Shown: positions 56,256 through 64,000 of the stretch, one piece after another | Position numbering within the stretch: position 1 is the first letter of the stretch | Layout: each line of letters opens with the position of its first letter | Assembly (NCBI GenBank): GCA_900473205.1 | Contig: UCLB01000008.1 | Coordinates: 57,654 to 121,653 of the forward strand | DNA: 64,000 nucleotides | Reading direction: 5' to 3' | Source: Hyphomicrobiales bacterium | Lineage (GTDB): Bacteria > Pseudomonadota > Alphaproteobacteria > Rhizobiales > Rhizobiaceae | Notes under the pieces: model-generated | Databases searched by the model: none | The model's input: the letters and a program-made list of their open reading frames with translations, nothing else | Told to the model about the DNA's origin: nothing | Position numbers and translations under genes: made by a program

Positions 56256-56504
56256 ATGTTCAACCTATCTGGAATTCAGGAAAGCTTTTTCGGCGAACGC
56301 ATGGCTGGCGTATGCCAGGCCATCACGTCTGCTCTCGCATTTGAATCAGGCCTTGAAAAGTCGAGCATCTCGGCAATGGTCGACAACGATGTGATCTACC
56401 TTGAAGGTACAGCTGATTCGGTCGAAGCGATCGACATCGCCATCAATCTGGCATCATCCATTTCTAACTGCCGGATTCTTAGCCATATCGAGCCTTGCTA
56501 CTAA
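56256..56504 (+). CDS. Short BON-domain-like protein
   Basis: 82 residues from the ATG at 56256, with GAAGGAGG six bases upstream. ALEFESG-type start then SSISAMVDNDVIYLEGTADSVEAIDIAINLASSI, the single alpha-beta core of a BON domain; no signal peptide, so it is cytoplasmic. BON proteins often bind membranes or peptidoglycan, but a cytoplasmic single BON is unassigned. The open frame extends 28 codons upstream through the phased repeats, which I regard as non-coding. Confidence 0.75.
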   Translation: MFNLSGIQESFFGERMAGVCQAITSALAFESGLEKSSISAMVDNDVIYLEGTADSVEAIDIAINLASSISNCRILSHIEPCY

Positions 56505-56516
56505 TATGGCATTTGT

Positions 56517-56540
56517 GCCGGGCGCTGGTCGCCCGGCTTT
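56517..56540. terminator. Hairpin between convergent BON and DUF192 genes
   Basis: GCCGGGCG, loop CTGGT, CGCCCGGC, then TTTGC. An eight-pair GC-rich stem 13 nt after the BON stop; T tract short, so efficiency is uncertain. Confidence 0.55.
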
Positions 56541-56547
56541 GCAACAT

Positions 56548-57033
56548 TTATTTTGTGTTGCCGATCTGCTTGCTGCGAACCGTATCGCCGCTTTTTATTC
56601 CAAGATTTTTCGCCATACCGCCATTCAGCTCCAATACATAGCGAACCGGGCCGCGTGAGCTGATAATGTCTTCCGAATGCGGAACTGCGTTTGGATGAAC
56701 ATGGGTGACTTTCCCCTCTTTCGAGATGAACACCATGTCCAGCGGGATGAACGTGTTCTTCATCCACATCATCACATCGCGATCTGTGCCAAAATCAAAC
56801 AGCATGCCGTTCGTTAGCGCCATTGACTCGCGGAACATCAAGCCCTGTTGACGCTGACCATCCGTGGTCGCAAGCTCAGCCTTGAATTCGTGGTTTTTCC
56901 CATCAGACGTCTGGATCGTCAGCGGCTCTGAGGAGAAGTTCTCCTGTGCGGCCAGCGGCTTTGTCGCGACAACAAAAAAGGTGAGCGCTGCGAAAGCACT
57001 CACCACGGATTTCGAGATAAATGAGCTGATCAT
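56548..57033 (-). CDS. DUF192 domain protein, exported
   Basis: 161 residues with a signal peptide (VSAFAALTFFVVATKPLAA). HEFKAELATTDGQRQQGLMFRESMA, NGMLFDFGTDRDVMMWMKNTFIPLDMVFI and the late RYVLELNGGMAKNLGIKSGD match DUF192. Function unknown. Its start overlaps the stop of the double cold-shock gene (TGATG), so it is the second gene of a two-gene unit. Confidence 0.92.
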   Translation of the reverse strand: MISSFISKSVVSAFAALTFFVVATKPLAAQENFSSEPLTIQTSDGKNHEFKAELATTDGQRQQGLMFRESMALTNGMLFDFGTDRDVMMWMKNTFIPLDMVFISKEGKVTHVHPNAVPHSEDIISSRGPVRYVLELNGGMAKNLGIKSGDTVRSKQIGNTK

Positions 57034-57611
57034 CAGTGAGCCATGCCGATAGGCGCAGGATTGTCCGGATGGATTTCCGCAGCCATCAGGCCTTTGTCAC
57101 CATCACCGAAGCGAACCAGAACGACCTGACCGGGGCGTAGTTCTGCAAGGCCGAAGCGGCGAAGCGTTTCCATATGAACAAAAATATCTTCCGTGCCTTC
57201 GCCGCGCGTCAAAAAGCCGAAGCCTTTTGTGCGGTTGAACCACTTTACGATGGCGCGCTCCAACCCGCTGGAGGGCGTGACCTGAACATGGGTGCGAACG
57301 GGCGGAAGCTGCGAGGGGTGAATGGCCGTGGACTGGTCCATGGAGAGAATGCGGAAGGTCTGGTAGCCACGGTCACGACGCTGGATGAGCGCAACGATGC
57401 GCGTTCCTTCCAGAATTGTCTGATATCCATCGCGACGCAGGCAGGAAACGTGTAGAAGAACATCCTGCATACCGTTATCAGGTACGATAAAGCCGAAGCC
57501 CTTGGCCACGTCGAACCACTTTACGACACCGGTGATCTCGATCAGGTCCACCGCTTCGCTCGAAAGGTCTTCGAAATCGACTATATTCTTCGACGACATT
57601 CTATCAGCCAT
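57033..57611 (-). CDS. Double cold-shock-domain protein
   Basis: 192 residues with two CSDs. CSD1 is at about 27-95 (GVVKWFDVAKGFGFIVPDN, DVLLHVSCL) and CSD2 at about 118-185 (AIVKWFNRTKGFGFLTRGE, DIFVHMETL). Both keep the RNP1 (KGFGFI/L) and RNP2 (VLLHV/IFVHM) nucleic-acid-binding motifs. Double-CSD proteins are typical of alphaproteobacteria, where one Caulobacter member acts in stationary phase. Two close starts are possible (57611 and 57599). First gene of a unit with DUF192. Confidence 0.94.
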   Translation of the reverse strand: MADRMSSKNIVDFEDLSSEAVDLIEITGVVKWFDVAKGFGFIVPDNGMQDVLLHVSCLRRDGYQTILEGTRIVALIQRRDRGYQTFRILSMDQSTAIHPSQLPPVRTHVQVTPSSGLERAIVKWFNRTKGFGFLTRGEGTEDIFVHMETLRRFGLAELRPGQVVLVRFGDGDKGLMAAEIHPDNPAPIGMAH

Positions 57612-57799
57612 TTCCGCCCAGCCCCTTTACGCACGCACCACTACCGGTCAACTGATTCCCTGAAGGTAGATTAACATCTTGGTAACGGTTTCGCGCAAGC
57701 CCTAGTTTTCGATTTATCCACCTGCTTTTATGTCTCTGGGCTTGCTCAGGGCTGACTTACCTGCCGTAACGGCAAGATTAAAACACGAAGGAGAAGTAC

Positions 57800-58240
57800 A
57801 TGCGATATCTGCACACGATGGTTCGCGTAAAAGACCTCGAGAAATCCCTGGAATTTTATGGCAAGGTTTTCGGGCTACAAGAAGTCCGCCGCATCGAAAA
57901 CGATAAAGGACGCTTCACTCTCGTTTTTCTTGCCGCAACGGATGATGTGACTGCCGCCCGCGACAACAAGGCGCCATGCCTTGAACTTACCTACAATTGG
58001 GATGCGGAAGATTACACCGGCGGACGCAATTTCGGCCACCTGGCCTATGAGGTCGACGACATCTACGAAACCTGCGCCAAACTTCAGGCCAGCGGTGTCA
58101 CCATCAACCGTCCGCCGCGCGATGGGCATATGGCTTTCGTGCGCTCTCCAGACGGTATTTCCATCGAAATATTGCAAAAAGGCGCAAGCCTTGCACCAGC
58201 CGAGCCGTGGATATCCATGGAGAATACCGGCTCTTGGTAA
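57800..58240 (+). CDS. gloA: Lactoylglutathione lyase (glyoxalase I)
   Basis: 146 residues. [20 protein letters not shown] begins the VOC fold. Metal ligands are His5, Glu near residue 56 (CLELTYNW), His74 ([10 protein letters not shown]) and Glu122 (SIEILQK). Converts the methylglyoxal-glutathione adduct to lactoylglutathione. AAGGAGAAG precedes the ATG. Single gene. Confidence 0.96.
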   Translation: MRYLHTMVRVKDLEKSLEFYGKVFGLQEVRRIENDKGRFTLVFLAATDDVTAARDNKAPCLELTYNWDAEDYTGGRNFGHLAYEVDDIYETCAKLQASGVTINRPPRDGHMAFVRSPDGISIEILQKGASLAPAEPWISMENTGSW

Positions 58241-58388
58241 GATGATTCCTTTTTAGGAGGTTTCATCACACCCTTGCGTAAGCGTCGCCGGATGGGTAGG
58301 TCTGTCATCGGACGAACATGCTCATCAAGTTTCGGCGATGCTGCGCAACGCGCTGGTCAGGTTGAAACGCATCTGCGGAGGCTTAGCC

Positions 58389-59612
58389 TTGAAAATCGTC
58401 AAAAGCACTTCGGCATTCCCGGCTCAAAGCTGCCTTGCTGCCGTATTCCTGCTGGCGCTTTCCGGCTGCGTTTCTGCCGTCTCCGAAGACAAGACCGCTT
58501 CTGCAACACTGACACCCGCCACTGCTACCGCACCAACCGCCGCTCCATCTCCTGAACAGGCGCATGCTACAGCGCAGGGGCAGGGCAGGGCTTATGTTGA
58601 TCCTGCCATGGTCGCCGCGTCATCAGCGCGCGTGGCACCCCAAGCTGCCACCGCACCGCCACAACAGGGTACGCAGCAAGTCTATGGTCAAGCGCCGCAA
58701 ATATCCGGCCTAACCACACAGCCGACCGGTATTTCGGCAAGCTCGCTCAGCATTTATGCGAATTCCCAGCCACCAGCCGTGGCCAGCAATGCAGGCACGA
58801 CGCAGGCGGAAAACATGGCAACGGGCAGTGTTCCAGCCTACGCACCATCACCGAAGATTACGCCGGCGCTGAACAGCGTTTATTCAGCACCTGCCACCGT
58901 GCAACAGCCAGAGCCAGCGCAGGCCACTCAGCAGCATTCCGCACATAGTGTGCCATCCGCTGCGACGCAGGCAACAGCGCAGGCCTTGCCTGCAAAACAG
59001 ACGCTTCCCGCCGAGCAGGCAGCCGTACCTATTGCGGCATTTTTTGCGGGCGCTGCCAAAAAGCGAGGCGCAGGCGCGACCGCAGGTTTGACGCAGGTCG
59101 CCGCTTTGCCGATGAATGCAGGCGCGCGCCAGACCGCCGGTATCGCGCTTAACGGCCGTACATCCATGACCGATGAGTTCGACGATACCCATGTGGATGC
59201 GGATGACGATAAGCCCGCAGGCTTGATGAAGCTCGCCTCTCTCTCCGGTCTCAGCCGAGTCGCGCCGAACGGGCTGCTCTTGCAGACGGAGCAGGTCAAT
59301 GTCGGCTGTTTCAAGCCGGAAATGATTCGACGGATCAAGGAAGTCGAAGCCCATTACAGAAAACCGGCAATGGTGACATCAGGTTACAGACCGCCAAAGG
59401 CCACCACGCAGGGCTCCAAACATTATACCTGTGATGCCGCCGACATTCAGGTGAGTGGCGTTTCCAAATGGGAGCTTGCCAACTACTTGCGCTCTTTGCC
59501 GGACCGTGGCGGTGTCGGCACCTATTGTCACACGGAATCTGTCCACATGGATCTGGGCGAGCCCCGGGACTGGAACTGGCGCTGCCGCCGCACGTCTGCC
59601 AGCAGCCTTTGA
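58389..59612 (+). CDS. DUF882/M15-type peptidase lipoprotein
   Basis: 407 residues from a TTG at 58389, which has GGAGG seven bases upstream. The open frame also holds an ATG at 58338 without Shine-Dalgarno. A lipobox LALSGC marks lipidation near residue 27. Residues 30-265 are Ala/Thr/Pro/Gln-rich and disordered. The C-terminal domain (MVTSGYRPPKATTQGSKHYTCDAADIQ and CHTESVHMDLGEPRDWNWRC) carries the His/Asp/His zinc motif of YcbK/DUF882 peptidases acting on peptidoglycan. It resembles L,D-endopeptidases such as MepK. Envelope remodelling is inferred. Confidence 0.88.
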   Translation: MKIVKSTSAFPAQSCLAAVFLLALSGCVSAVSEDKTASATLTPATATAPTAAPSPEQAHATAQGQGRAYVDPAMVAASSARVAPQAATAPPQQGTQQVYGQAPQISGLTTQPTGISASSLSIYANSQPPAVASNAGTTQAENMATGSVPAYAPSPKITPALNSVYSAPATVQQPEPAQATQQHSAHSVPSAATQATAQALPAKQTLPAEQAAVPIAAFFAGAAKKRGAGATAGLTQVAALPMNAGARQTAGIALNGRTSMTDEFDDTHVDADDDKPAGLMKLASLSGLSRVAPNGLLLQTEQVNVGCFKPEMIRRIKEVEAHYRKPAMVTSGYRPPKATTQGSKHYTCDAADIQVSGVSKWELANYLRSLPDRGGVGTYCHTESVHMDLGEPRDWNWRCRRTSASSL

Positions 59613-59626
59613 TATCCCAATAATGA

Positions 59627-59661
59627 ATCAGCGCCTCGCCACGATGTGACGAAGCGCTGAT
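59627..59661. other. Hairpin without T tract after the DUF882 gene
   Basis: ATCAGCGC (59627-59634) and GCGCTGAT (59654-59661) pair, with TCG/CGA extending the stem inside. No T run follows, so this is either a weak terminator or a transcript-end structure for the gene ending at 59612. Confidence 0.35.
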
Positions 59662-59708
59662 GTGCATCGCACTGGATGTCGTCATGACATCCGCTGCCGA
59701 ACCTCAAC

Positions 59709-59939
59709 TTATGGCGTGGTCTGGTTTTGCGCAGGTGCATTCGGCGTTGCCGGAGCCGGTGTGGCCGGGGCAGGGGTCGCTGGTGCGGGTGCCGGTGTGG
59801 CAGGCTGAGTGGTCGTCGCTGGCGGCGGGCTCGGTGGCGACGCGGTCGTGCTTGTTGTTCTTGAGCCCGACATAAAATAGGCAATCGCCAGAATAACGAC
59901 GATGGCCGCAATCACGATAGTCACAGTACGGTTATTCAT
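59709..59939 (-). CDS. Small membrane protein with Pro/Ala-rich tail
   Basis: 76 residues from ATG 59939 with GGGAGGAAG upstream. One helix (VTIVIAAIVVILAIAYFM) is followed by about fifty residues of Ser, Thr, Pro and Ala, with repeated (A)TPAP units. The repeat portion is prone to length change. No family recognised; likely an inner-membrane protein with an extended exposed tail. Confidence 0.78.
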   Translation of the reverse strand: MNNRTVTIVIAAIVVILAIAYFMSGSRTTSTTASPPSPPPATTTQPATPAPAPATPAPATPAPATPNAPAQNQTTP

Positions 59940-60129
59940 GAGTGCTTCCTCCCAAATCACTCCCATGCCGATAATCGACAAGGCCGATGACCACATAACA
60001 ATGTGGTATCAGCGTGATTGGTTGCAACTGGAAGCATAATCAGCCAAGAGCGCGCCTTACGCACACAGCTTGCGGCGGCAAGAAATGGTCCTGCCGCCAT
60101 GCTATAACAGCCAGAGTGCTCTGGGTGAC

Positions 60130-60516
60130 TTACGCTTGCGCGATGGGCGTCGGTTTGCCGTGCTCGTCCATCGCGACCATGATGAATGTCCCAGCTGTCA
60201 CCTTTTCCAGCGCGTCGTAGCGGGAGCGTTGCGCCCATGCTTCGACGGTCAGCGTGATGGAGGTGCGGCCTACGCGGGCGATATTCGTGTAGATGGATAG
60301 TGTATCGCCAATCTTGACCGGCAATTCGAAGGCCATTTCCTTGACGGCTGCGGTGACCACGCGACAGCGTGCCCGTTCTGCCGCGCGAATGCCGCTCGCC
60401 AAGTCCATCTGTGACATGACCCAACCGCCAAAAATATCGCCGGCGGGATTGGCGTCCGCAGGCATGGCAAGTGTGCGAAGGGTGAGTTCGCCGGTTGGTT
60501 TGATCGACTCTGGCAT
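60130..60516 (-). CDS. Acyl-CoA thioesterase, YciA-like hotdog
   Basis: 128 residues from the ATG at 60516 (a TTG at 60528 is the alternative). MPADANPAGDIFGGWVMSQMDLASGI contains the conserved Asn/Asp and GG of the YciA group, and AAVKEMAFELPVKIGD agrees. The enzyme hydrolyses acyl-CoA thioesters with broad range. It precedes the small membrane protein gene on the same strand. Confidence 0.93.
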   Translation of the reverse strand: MPESIKPTGELTLRTLAMPADANPAGDIFGGWVMSQMDLASGIRAAERARCRVVTAAVKEMAFELPVKIGDTLSIYTNIARVGRTSITLTVEAWAQRSRYDALEKVTAGTFIMVAMDEHGKPTPIAQA

Positions 60517-60543
60517 TGTGGCCCCCAAAATGACTGACGTTGA

Positions 60544-61425
60544 TTATCGCTTGGCTAAAAACTGACGGGTCGCATAAAGCGCAATGGCTGCGGCATTCGA
60601 GACGTTCAGCGACTTGATCTCGCCCGGCATATCGAGACGGGCGAGTGCCAAAACCGTTTCACGCGTCTTCTGGCGCAGGCCTTTGCCTTCGGCACCCAGC
60701 ACAAGCGCGATCTTCTCACCGCTAAATGTTTCCTCGATGGGGGCGGGGCCTTCCGAATCGAGACCGATGGAGGTGAAGCCCAGCTTGTGCAATTCGCCAA
60801 GCGCATCGGCCAGATTGGTGATCTGGATATAGGGAATCATTTCCAGCGCGCCCGAGGCTGATTTTGCCAGCACACCGGATTCGGTCGGGCTGTGGCGCAT
60901 GGTGGTGATCAGCGCGCCAGCATTGAAGGCAACGGCGGAACGCATGACGGCGCCAACATTGTGCGGGTCCGTGACCTGATCCAGCACCAGAATAAGCGGG
61001 CTGTCCTTCAACGCGGAAAGCTTGCGCACGGGCAGGGGCTTAGTTTCCAGCATCACGCCCTGATGGATGGCATCCGGGCCGAGTACCTTGTCGATATCCT
61101 GCGGCGAAACCATTTCGACCGGAAAAGGCTGTTCTTCCGCGGTGCCGATTTCCAGCCGCGCCAAAGCGTTCAGCGTCACCGACAGTTTGACGATCTGGCG
61201 TTCCTTGTTCGCGAGCGCTGCGCGCACGGTGTGAAGGCCATAAAGATGGACCTGATCGGGCGCCAGCTGTGGTGGCTTCCAATCCTCTCCACCTTTCGGC
61301 TTGCGCTTCTGAAACGCGGGCGTTGGAATTTCGCCACGCTCACGCTTGGCATCGCGCACCTGACGGCGCAGCGTTGCATAGTGGGTGTCGCGGGTGGATT
61401 TTTCGTTGGGATCGTCTTTGCTCAT
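60544..61425 (-). CDS. rlmB: 23S rRNA (guanosine-2251 2'-O)-methyltransferase RlmB
   Basis: 293 residues of the SpoU/TrmH family. A basic N-terminal extension of about 55 residues is followed by an RNA-binding substrate domain (LYGLHTVRAALANKERQI). The knotted SAM domain has LVLDQVTDPHNVGAVMRSA (motif 1), ALVLGAEGKGLRQ (motif 2) and SLNVSNAAAIALY (motif 3). Normal length apart from the extension. Followed on the same strand by the thioesterase gene after a short gap. Confidence 0.94.
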   Translation of the reverse strand: MSKDDPNEKSTRDTHYATLRRQVRDAKRERGEIPTPAFQKRKPKGGEDWKPPQLAPDQVHLYGLHTVRAALANKERQIVKLSVTLNALARLEIGTAEEQPFPVEMVSPQDIDKVLGPDAIHQGVMLETKPLPVRKLSALKDSPLILVLDQVTDPHNVGAVMRSAVAFNAGALITTMRHSPTESGVLAKSASGALEMIPYIQITNLADALGELHKLGFTSIGLDSEGPAPIEETFSGEKIALVLGAEGKGLRQKTRETVLALARLDMPGEIKSLNVSNAAAIALYATRQFLAKR

Positions 61426-61728
61426 GGCGCCTTATATCTTTAGCGCCGCTCCAGCACCAGACCCTTCCAGCGCTTCGCTTTCTTTCCCGTAAGGTTGCTT
61501 TTGCAGTTTCGCTGGCTAACAAGCGCAAAAGCCGGTGCGTGGCTTTGCGCCATATCATCGGTAATCCACAGGCCTATGACTCTGTTCGAATTTTTCGTGA
61601 AATTTCGTCACACATCGTGTTGACAGACGCGGCGAGGGCAGTCATATACGCGGCCACAGACGACGAAACGGCAACACGCCGGGCCGGAAATCTGATGAAG
61701 CTTGGTCGCTTGATCCTCGCAGAATACT
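61426..61728. other. Gap between rlmB and the tRNA-Tyr gene
   Basis: 303 bases between the divergent rlmB gene and the tRNA pair. No coding sequence is supported; the open frames here are shadows lacking Shine-Dalgarno sequences. The only clear signal is the promoter at 61620-61648. Confidence 0.6.
61620..61648 (+). promoter_or_regulatory. Promoter of the tRNA-Tyr/tRNA-Gly unit
   Basis: TTGACA (61620-61625), 17 bases, CATATA (61643-61648), about 80 bp before tRNA-Tyr. The -35 is consensus and the -10 fits the relaxed alphaproteobacterial form. Confidence 0.6.
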
Positions 61729-61813
61729 GGAGGAATGCCCGAGTGGTTAAAGGGGACGGACTGTAAATCCGTTGGCTCAGCCTACGTTGGTTCAAATCCA
61801 ACTTCCTCCACCA
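61729..61813 (+). tRNA. tRNA-Tyr (anticodon GTA)
   Basis: 85 bases with encoded CCA and a long variable arm, as for class II tRNAs. Acceptor GGAGGAA/TTCCTCC, anticodon loop ACTGTAAAT with GTA, T-arm GTTGGTTCAAATCCAAC. Confidence 0.97.
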
Positions 61814-61838
61814 TTCTGCACGGATCAAAACCACCGCC

Positions 61839-61912
61839 GCGGGTATAGCTCAATGGTAGAGCAGCAGCCTTCCAAGCTGAATACGCGGGTTCGATTCCCG
61901 CTACCCGCTCCA
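61839..61912 (+). tRNA. tRNA-Gly (anticodon TCC)
   Basis: 74 bases with encoded CCA. Acceptor GCGGGTA/TACCCGC, D-arm GCTCAATGGTAGAGC, anticodon loop CTTCCAA with TCC, T-arm GCGGGTTCGATTCCCGC. It lies 25 bases after tRNA-Tyr and shares its transcript. Confidence 0.97.
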
Positions 61913-62215
61913 TTTTAAAGTCATTTCATATAGTTTTTGCGCGTTTGTTCGCTTTCTGATTTGCTTTACACATTTATTACGTGAAGCAAGATACCAGCGT
62001 AATACCTTTGAGGATCATGCTTAAGCGTCCTAAAATATAAAGTCGTATCCGTATTCTCACTTAGACAATAAAGTTTTTTCTCCGGAGACGTTTTTTCGGG
62101 GGAACTAATTCTAATATTCCGAATTGTCCGAAATAATCACGATTTTGTCGCTTTGTGCGGTTTCCTGATACCGCATGATCAGGCATATTGAATGATAATG
62201 AATGCAGGATCAAAC

Positions 62216-62632
62216 ATGCCTGAAAATACACGCCTCCAACGTTACGTTGCTATGAATCTCGGCGGGTTTTATGTGTGGGATGTTCCTCAGAACCTGTTCT
62301 GGGCCGACCAGAGGTTTGCCGATATTATGGGGTTTTCTCTGGAAGAGCTGAATGTCGGGTTGCCAGCCGCCCGCATGATGGCGCTGATCCACGAGGATGA
62401 CCGCCCGCACGTCGCAGAGGGCATTGAGAATTCCGTGCTCTTAGGCGAGTCGTTTGAGATGGTCTATCGCGTTCGCCGTGGCGAAGGCTTTACGAAGATC
62501 ACCGAGATTGGAAAGTGCTATCGTTATGTGGATGGGGTGGCGACGCTTTTCTCAGGTGTCGTCTTCGAGAGCTGCCCTTACGCCGACGACTCGGATGCGT
62601 CCAATATCAACGTGCCGGTGCTTGCGAAATAG
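62216..62632 (+). CDS. Stand-alone PAS-domain protein
   Basis: 138 residues from the ATG at 62216, with AGGA ten bases upstream (ATG codons at 62192 and 62198 are alternatives). MNLGGFYVWDVPQNLFWADQRFADIMGFSLEELN and IHEDDRPHVAEGIENSVLLGESFEMVYRVRRGEG are a PAS_3/PAC fold. No kinase, cyclase or GGDEF output domain is present, and no partner gene adjoins. In rhizobia such single PAS proteins can act as adaptors for histidine kinases. AT-rich leader of about 280 bases. Confidence 0.88.
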   Translation: MPENTRLQRYVAMNLGGFYVWDVPQNLFWADQRFADIMGFSLEELNVGLPAARMMALIHEDDRPHVAEGIENSVLLGESFEMVYRVRRGEGFTKITEIGKCYRYVDGVATLFSGVVFESCPYADDSDASNINVPVLAK

Positions 62633-62636
62633 GCTA

Positions 62637-62771
62637 TCAGCCCGCAGCGTTGAACGAAATCCCGAAGAATGATTGTACGAAAAATGCCACGAGTAGAATT
62701 GCGCCGACGGCCAATCCTAATTTGAGTCGGCGAAAACGGCGAGTGCGCCCGCCGGACCAGTCATAAGCCAT
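62637..62771 (-). CDS. Small single-pass membrane protein, 44 residues
   Basis: MAYDWSGGRTRRFRRLKLGL then a helix (AVGAILLVAFFVQSFF) and a short tail. A basic N-terminus before the helix gives a plausible N-in orientation. The Shine-Dalgarno is weak (AAAGG about 12 bases upstream), so the call rests on the well-formed topology and gene-like composition. It converges on the PAS gene with a 4-base gap. Confidence 0.5.
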   Translation of the reverse strand: MAYDWSGGRTRRFRRLKLGLAVGAILLVAFFVQSFFGISFNAAG

Positions 62772-62934
62772 TGTTCAGACAGCCTTTATAGTTATTAATT
62801 ATGTCTAAAGTAATGGCTGTCTAGGCTTGTGTGAAGCTGACGGCAACCATCAAAAGGTACCAGCAAGTTTTACGACTTGCGGTCTATGCCGTAAATTATT
62901 TTGCACTGCGGAATCAATGAGCTGGATAGTAGGT

Positions 62935-62970
62935 ACAAAAAATCCCGGGATCGGCGACCTCCGGGATTTT
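62935..62970 (-). terminator. Terminator of the terC-like gene
   Basis: On the minus strand AAAATCCCGG, twelve-base loop, CCGGGATTTTTTG. Ten-pair stem 25 nt after the TerC stop. Confidence 0.88.
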
Positions 62971-62994
62971 GATGCGTGACGCTGATTAGGCGTT

Positions 62995-63624
62995 TCAGCC
63001 GAAATATGGCTGGATATAGGGCCAGACCTCGACGAAGCCGTGATAGAGCATGTTCAGCGCCACATAGACGATGACCAGCAGGCCGACATAGGAAATCCAG
63101 CGGTAGCGGTGCAGCAGTTTGGCAACATAGTTTGCGGCAAGGCCCATCAGCGCGATGGAAACGACCAGACCAATAATAAGGACGGTAACGTGGTCCTGTG
63201 CAGCGCCGGCCACGGCAAGAACGTTATCGAGCGACATGGAGACGTCGGCGATGACGATCTGGGTGGCGGCCTGGAAGAATGTCTTCTGACCCTTGGTCAG
63301 ATCGGCGTCTTCATCCTTGACCTCATCCGTCGCGTTATGCTGCTCGCGCAGTTCGCTCCACATTTTCCAGCAGACCCAGGCGAGAAGCAGGCCGCCGAAA
63401 AGCTGCAGGCCGACGATGGCGAGAAGCTGTACGGTCAGGGCCGCGAAAGCGATACGCAGCACGGTTGCGGCAATGATGCCGACGAGAATTGCCTTGCGGC
63501 GAAGATGGGCAGGAAGGCCAGCAGCCGCGAGCCCGATAACGATAGCGTTATCGCCTGCGAGCACGAGATCTATTGCTATGACCTGAAGAAATGCCGTAAA
63601 ACCGGCAGCAGTAAAAATTTCCAT
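62995..63624 (-). CDS. TerC-family membrane protein (YjbE-type)
   Basis: 209 residues with about seven helices. VIAIDLVLAGDNAIVIGLAAAGLP and IVIADVSMSLDNVLAVAGAA are the paired TerC motifs, each with conserved acidic residues in the membrane. AGLPAHLRRKAILVGI and LLLAWVCWKMWSEL agree. The central loop is acidic (DEVKDEDADLTKG). TerC/YjbE proteins export metal ions such as manganese, in some bacteria under a yybP-ykoY riboswitch; I did not find that fold upstream. AGGATC precedes the ATG. Confidence 0.9.
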   Translation of the reverse strand: MEIFTAAGFTAFLQVIAIDLVLAGDNAIVIGLAAAGLPAHLRRKAILVGIIAATVLRIAFAALTVQLLAIVGLQLFGGLLLAWVCWKMWSELREQHNATDEVKDEDADLTKGQKTFFQAATQIVIADVSMSLDNVLAVAGAAQDHVTVLIIGLVVSIALMGLAANYVAKLLHRYRWISYVGLLVIVYVALNMLYHGFVEVWPYIQPYFG

Positions 63625-63980
63625 GGCAGATCCTGAAGCGGATTTAGAATGGGTGCCGTGGGAGAGAACGGCTTAAAGGCGAGTATTCACGTATCGGCAT
63701 AGGTGTGCCGTCCGCCTTTCTCCTCCTGGCGATGTGCCGCCAATATGCCATGAATCATACCCTCGTAAAGGGCATCGGCGGTTTATCCTTGGCAAATAAG
63801 GGCTAAGACCACGTTGAAAGCGTGAAATATTCACCCCATATGGTGGCGATCCTGTCGCTTTTGGCTGCGCAACGGGCGCGGCGACAATTAAGTCTTGCGC
63901 ATTCGCTTGCAAAGCCTTAAACGGCGACACCAAACCGGTTCGCCGGGGAAACTACTTCACGTTCACAGGAAGCAATTCAC
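63625..63980. other. Gap between terC and tuf
   Basis: 356 bases between the divergent terC and tuf genes. No gene is supported. A possible tuf promoter is TTGAAA (63814-63819), 17 bases, CATATG (63837-63842), leaving a leader of about 130 nt. An 86-codon minus-strand open frame at 63673-63933 has no Shine-Dalgarno and an Arg/Pro-rich translation, and I regard it as chance. No yybP-ykoY-like fold was recognised. Confidence 0.5.
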
Positions 63981-64000
63981 ATGGCAAAGAGCAAGTTTGA
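63981..64000 (+). CDS. tuf: Elongation factor Tu, first codons
   Basis: The window ends six codons into MAKSKFE, the invariant start of EF-Tu in alphaproteobacteria, with AGGA ten bases before the ATG. The preceding tRNA-Tyr/tRNA-Gly pair is the expected context for one of the tuf copies. Too little sequence for more. Confidence 0.82.

Noticed and set aside
58338..58388. ATG at 58338 as the start of the DUF882 lipoprotein
   Set aside because: It adds 17 residues before the signal peptide and lacks a Shine-Dalgarno, whereas TTG at 58389 has GGAGG at proper distance.
63673..63933. 86-codon minus-strand open frame between terC and tuf
   Set aside because: No Shine-Dalgarno, Arg/Pro-rich translation without domain character, and it overlaps the probable tuf promoter.
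63625..63980. yybP-ykoY manganese riboswitch upstream of terC
   Set aside because: Expected because terC-type genes often have one, but the conserved segments were not seen on the minus strand.

Overview
This is a 64 kb stretch of GC-rich alphaproteobacterial chromosome, most likely from a member of the Rhizobiaceae close to Agrobacterium/Rhizobium. The evidence is gene content and order (SDR-uvrC, a RopB/AopB-type outer membrane protein, purM-purN, AI-2E exporter-hdaA-ppk-ppx, rnd, aspS, parC, tRNA-Tyr/tRNA-Gly/tuf), an NDUFS4-type complex I subunit, a long rhizobial-type UvrB, a double cold-shock-domain protein, and rhizobial-type palindromic repeats. No rRNA, CRISPR array, insertion sequence or prophage is visible; most of the window is housekeeping chromosome with small accessory patches.

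Layout. 1-8.6 kb: start of uvrC with an overlapping SDR gene, an AopB/RopB-like porin with a candidate stress-sigma promoter, a large repeat-built autotransporter, GST, RNase T2, a YbhN-type membrane protein and rlmJ. 8.7-13.4 kb: a molybdopterin oxidoreductase, two tandem NUDIX hydrolases, and two adjacent toxin-antitoxin modules (ParDE and Phd/VapC-like), each with a palindromic site upstream. 13.4-28.9 kb: purine synthesis (purMN), PerM-like exporter, hdaA, polyphosphate metabolism (ppk-ppx), a phytase-like secreted esterase, a membrane class III nucleotidyl cyclase with an unusual active site, rnd, an MFS transporter, aspS and a small FUSC-like protein. 29-41.5 kb: an HBM-type chemoreceptor, a secreted unknown protein, parC, a PRC-barrel protein behind a candidate EcfG promoter, an AT-rich solitary HsdR-N-like nuclease gene, an esterase, and a greatly extended uvrB carrying palindromic elements in frame. 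41.5-54.5 kb: DUF486 protein, a StbDE/RelBE-type module with a perfect operator palindrome, GNAT, DUF1963, a PepSY/DUF2946/DUF1800/DUF1501 group, MYG1, a GreA-type factor and a split MacAB-like exporter. 54.5-64 kb: four tRNAs (Pro, Arg, Tyr, Gly), NDUFS4, DUF982 and BON proteins, DUF192 plus double CSD, gloA, an M15/DUF882 lipoprotein, a thioesterase, rlmB, a PAS protein, TerC and the first codons of tuf.

How the genes fit together. Several tight units are clear from 1-4 bp overlaps: SDR-uvrC, parD-parE, phd-vapC, purM-purN, ppk-ppx, the exporter adaptor-ATPase-permease set, and CSD-DUF192. Two near-ideal GGAAC-N16-CGTT sites place the porin and the PRC-barrel gene as candidate members of the general stress regulon. 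The strongest candidates for unusual biology are the in-frame palindromic elements in uvrB, the solitary restriction-like nuclease, the helically phased repeat array upstream of the BON gene, and the cyclase lacking the canonical purine-specifying lysine.
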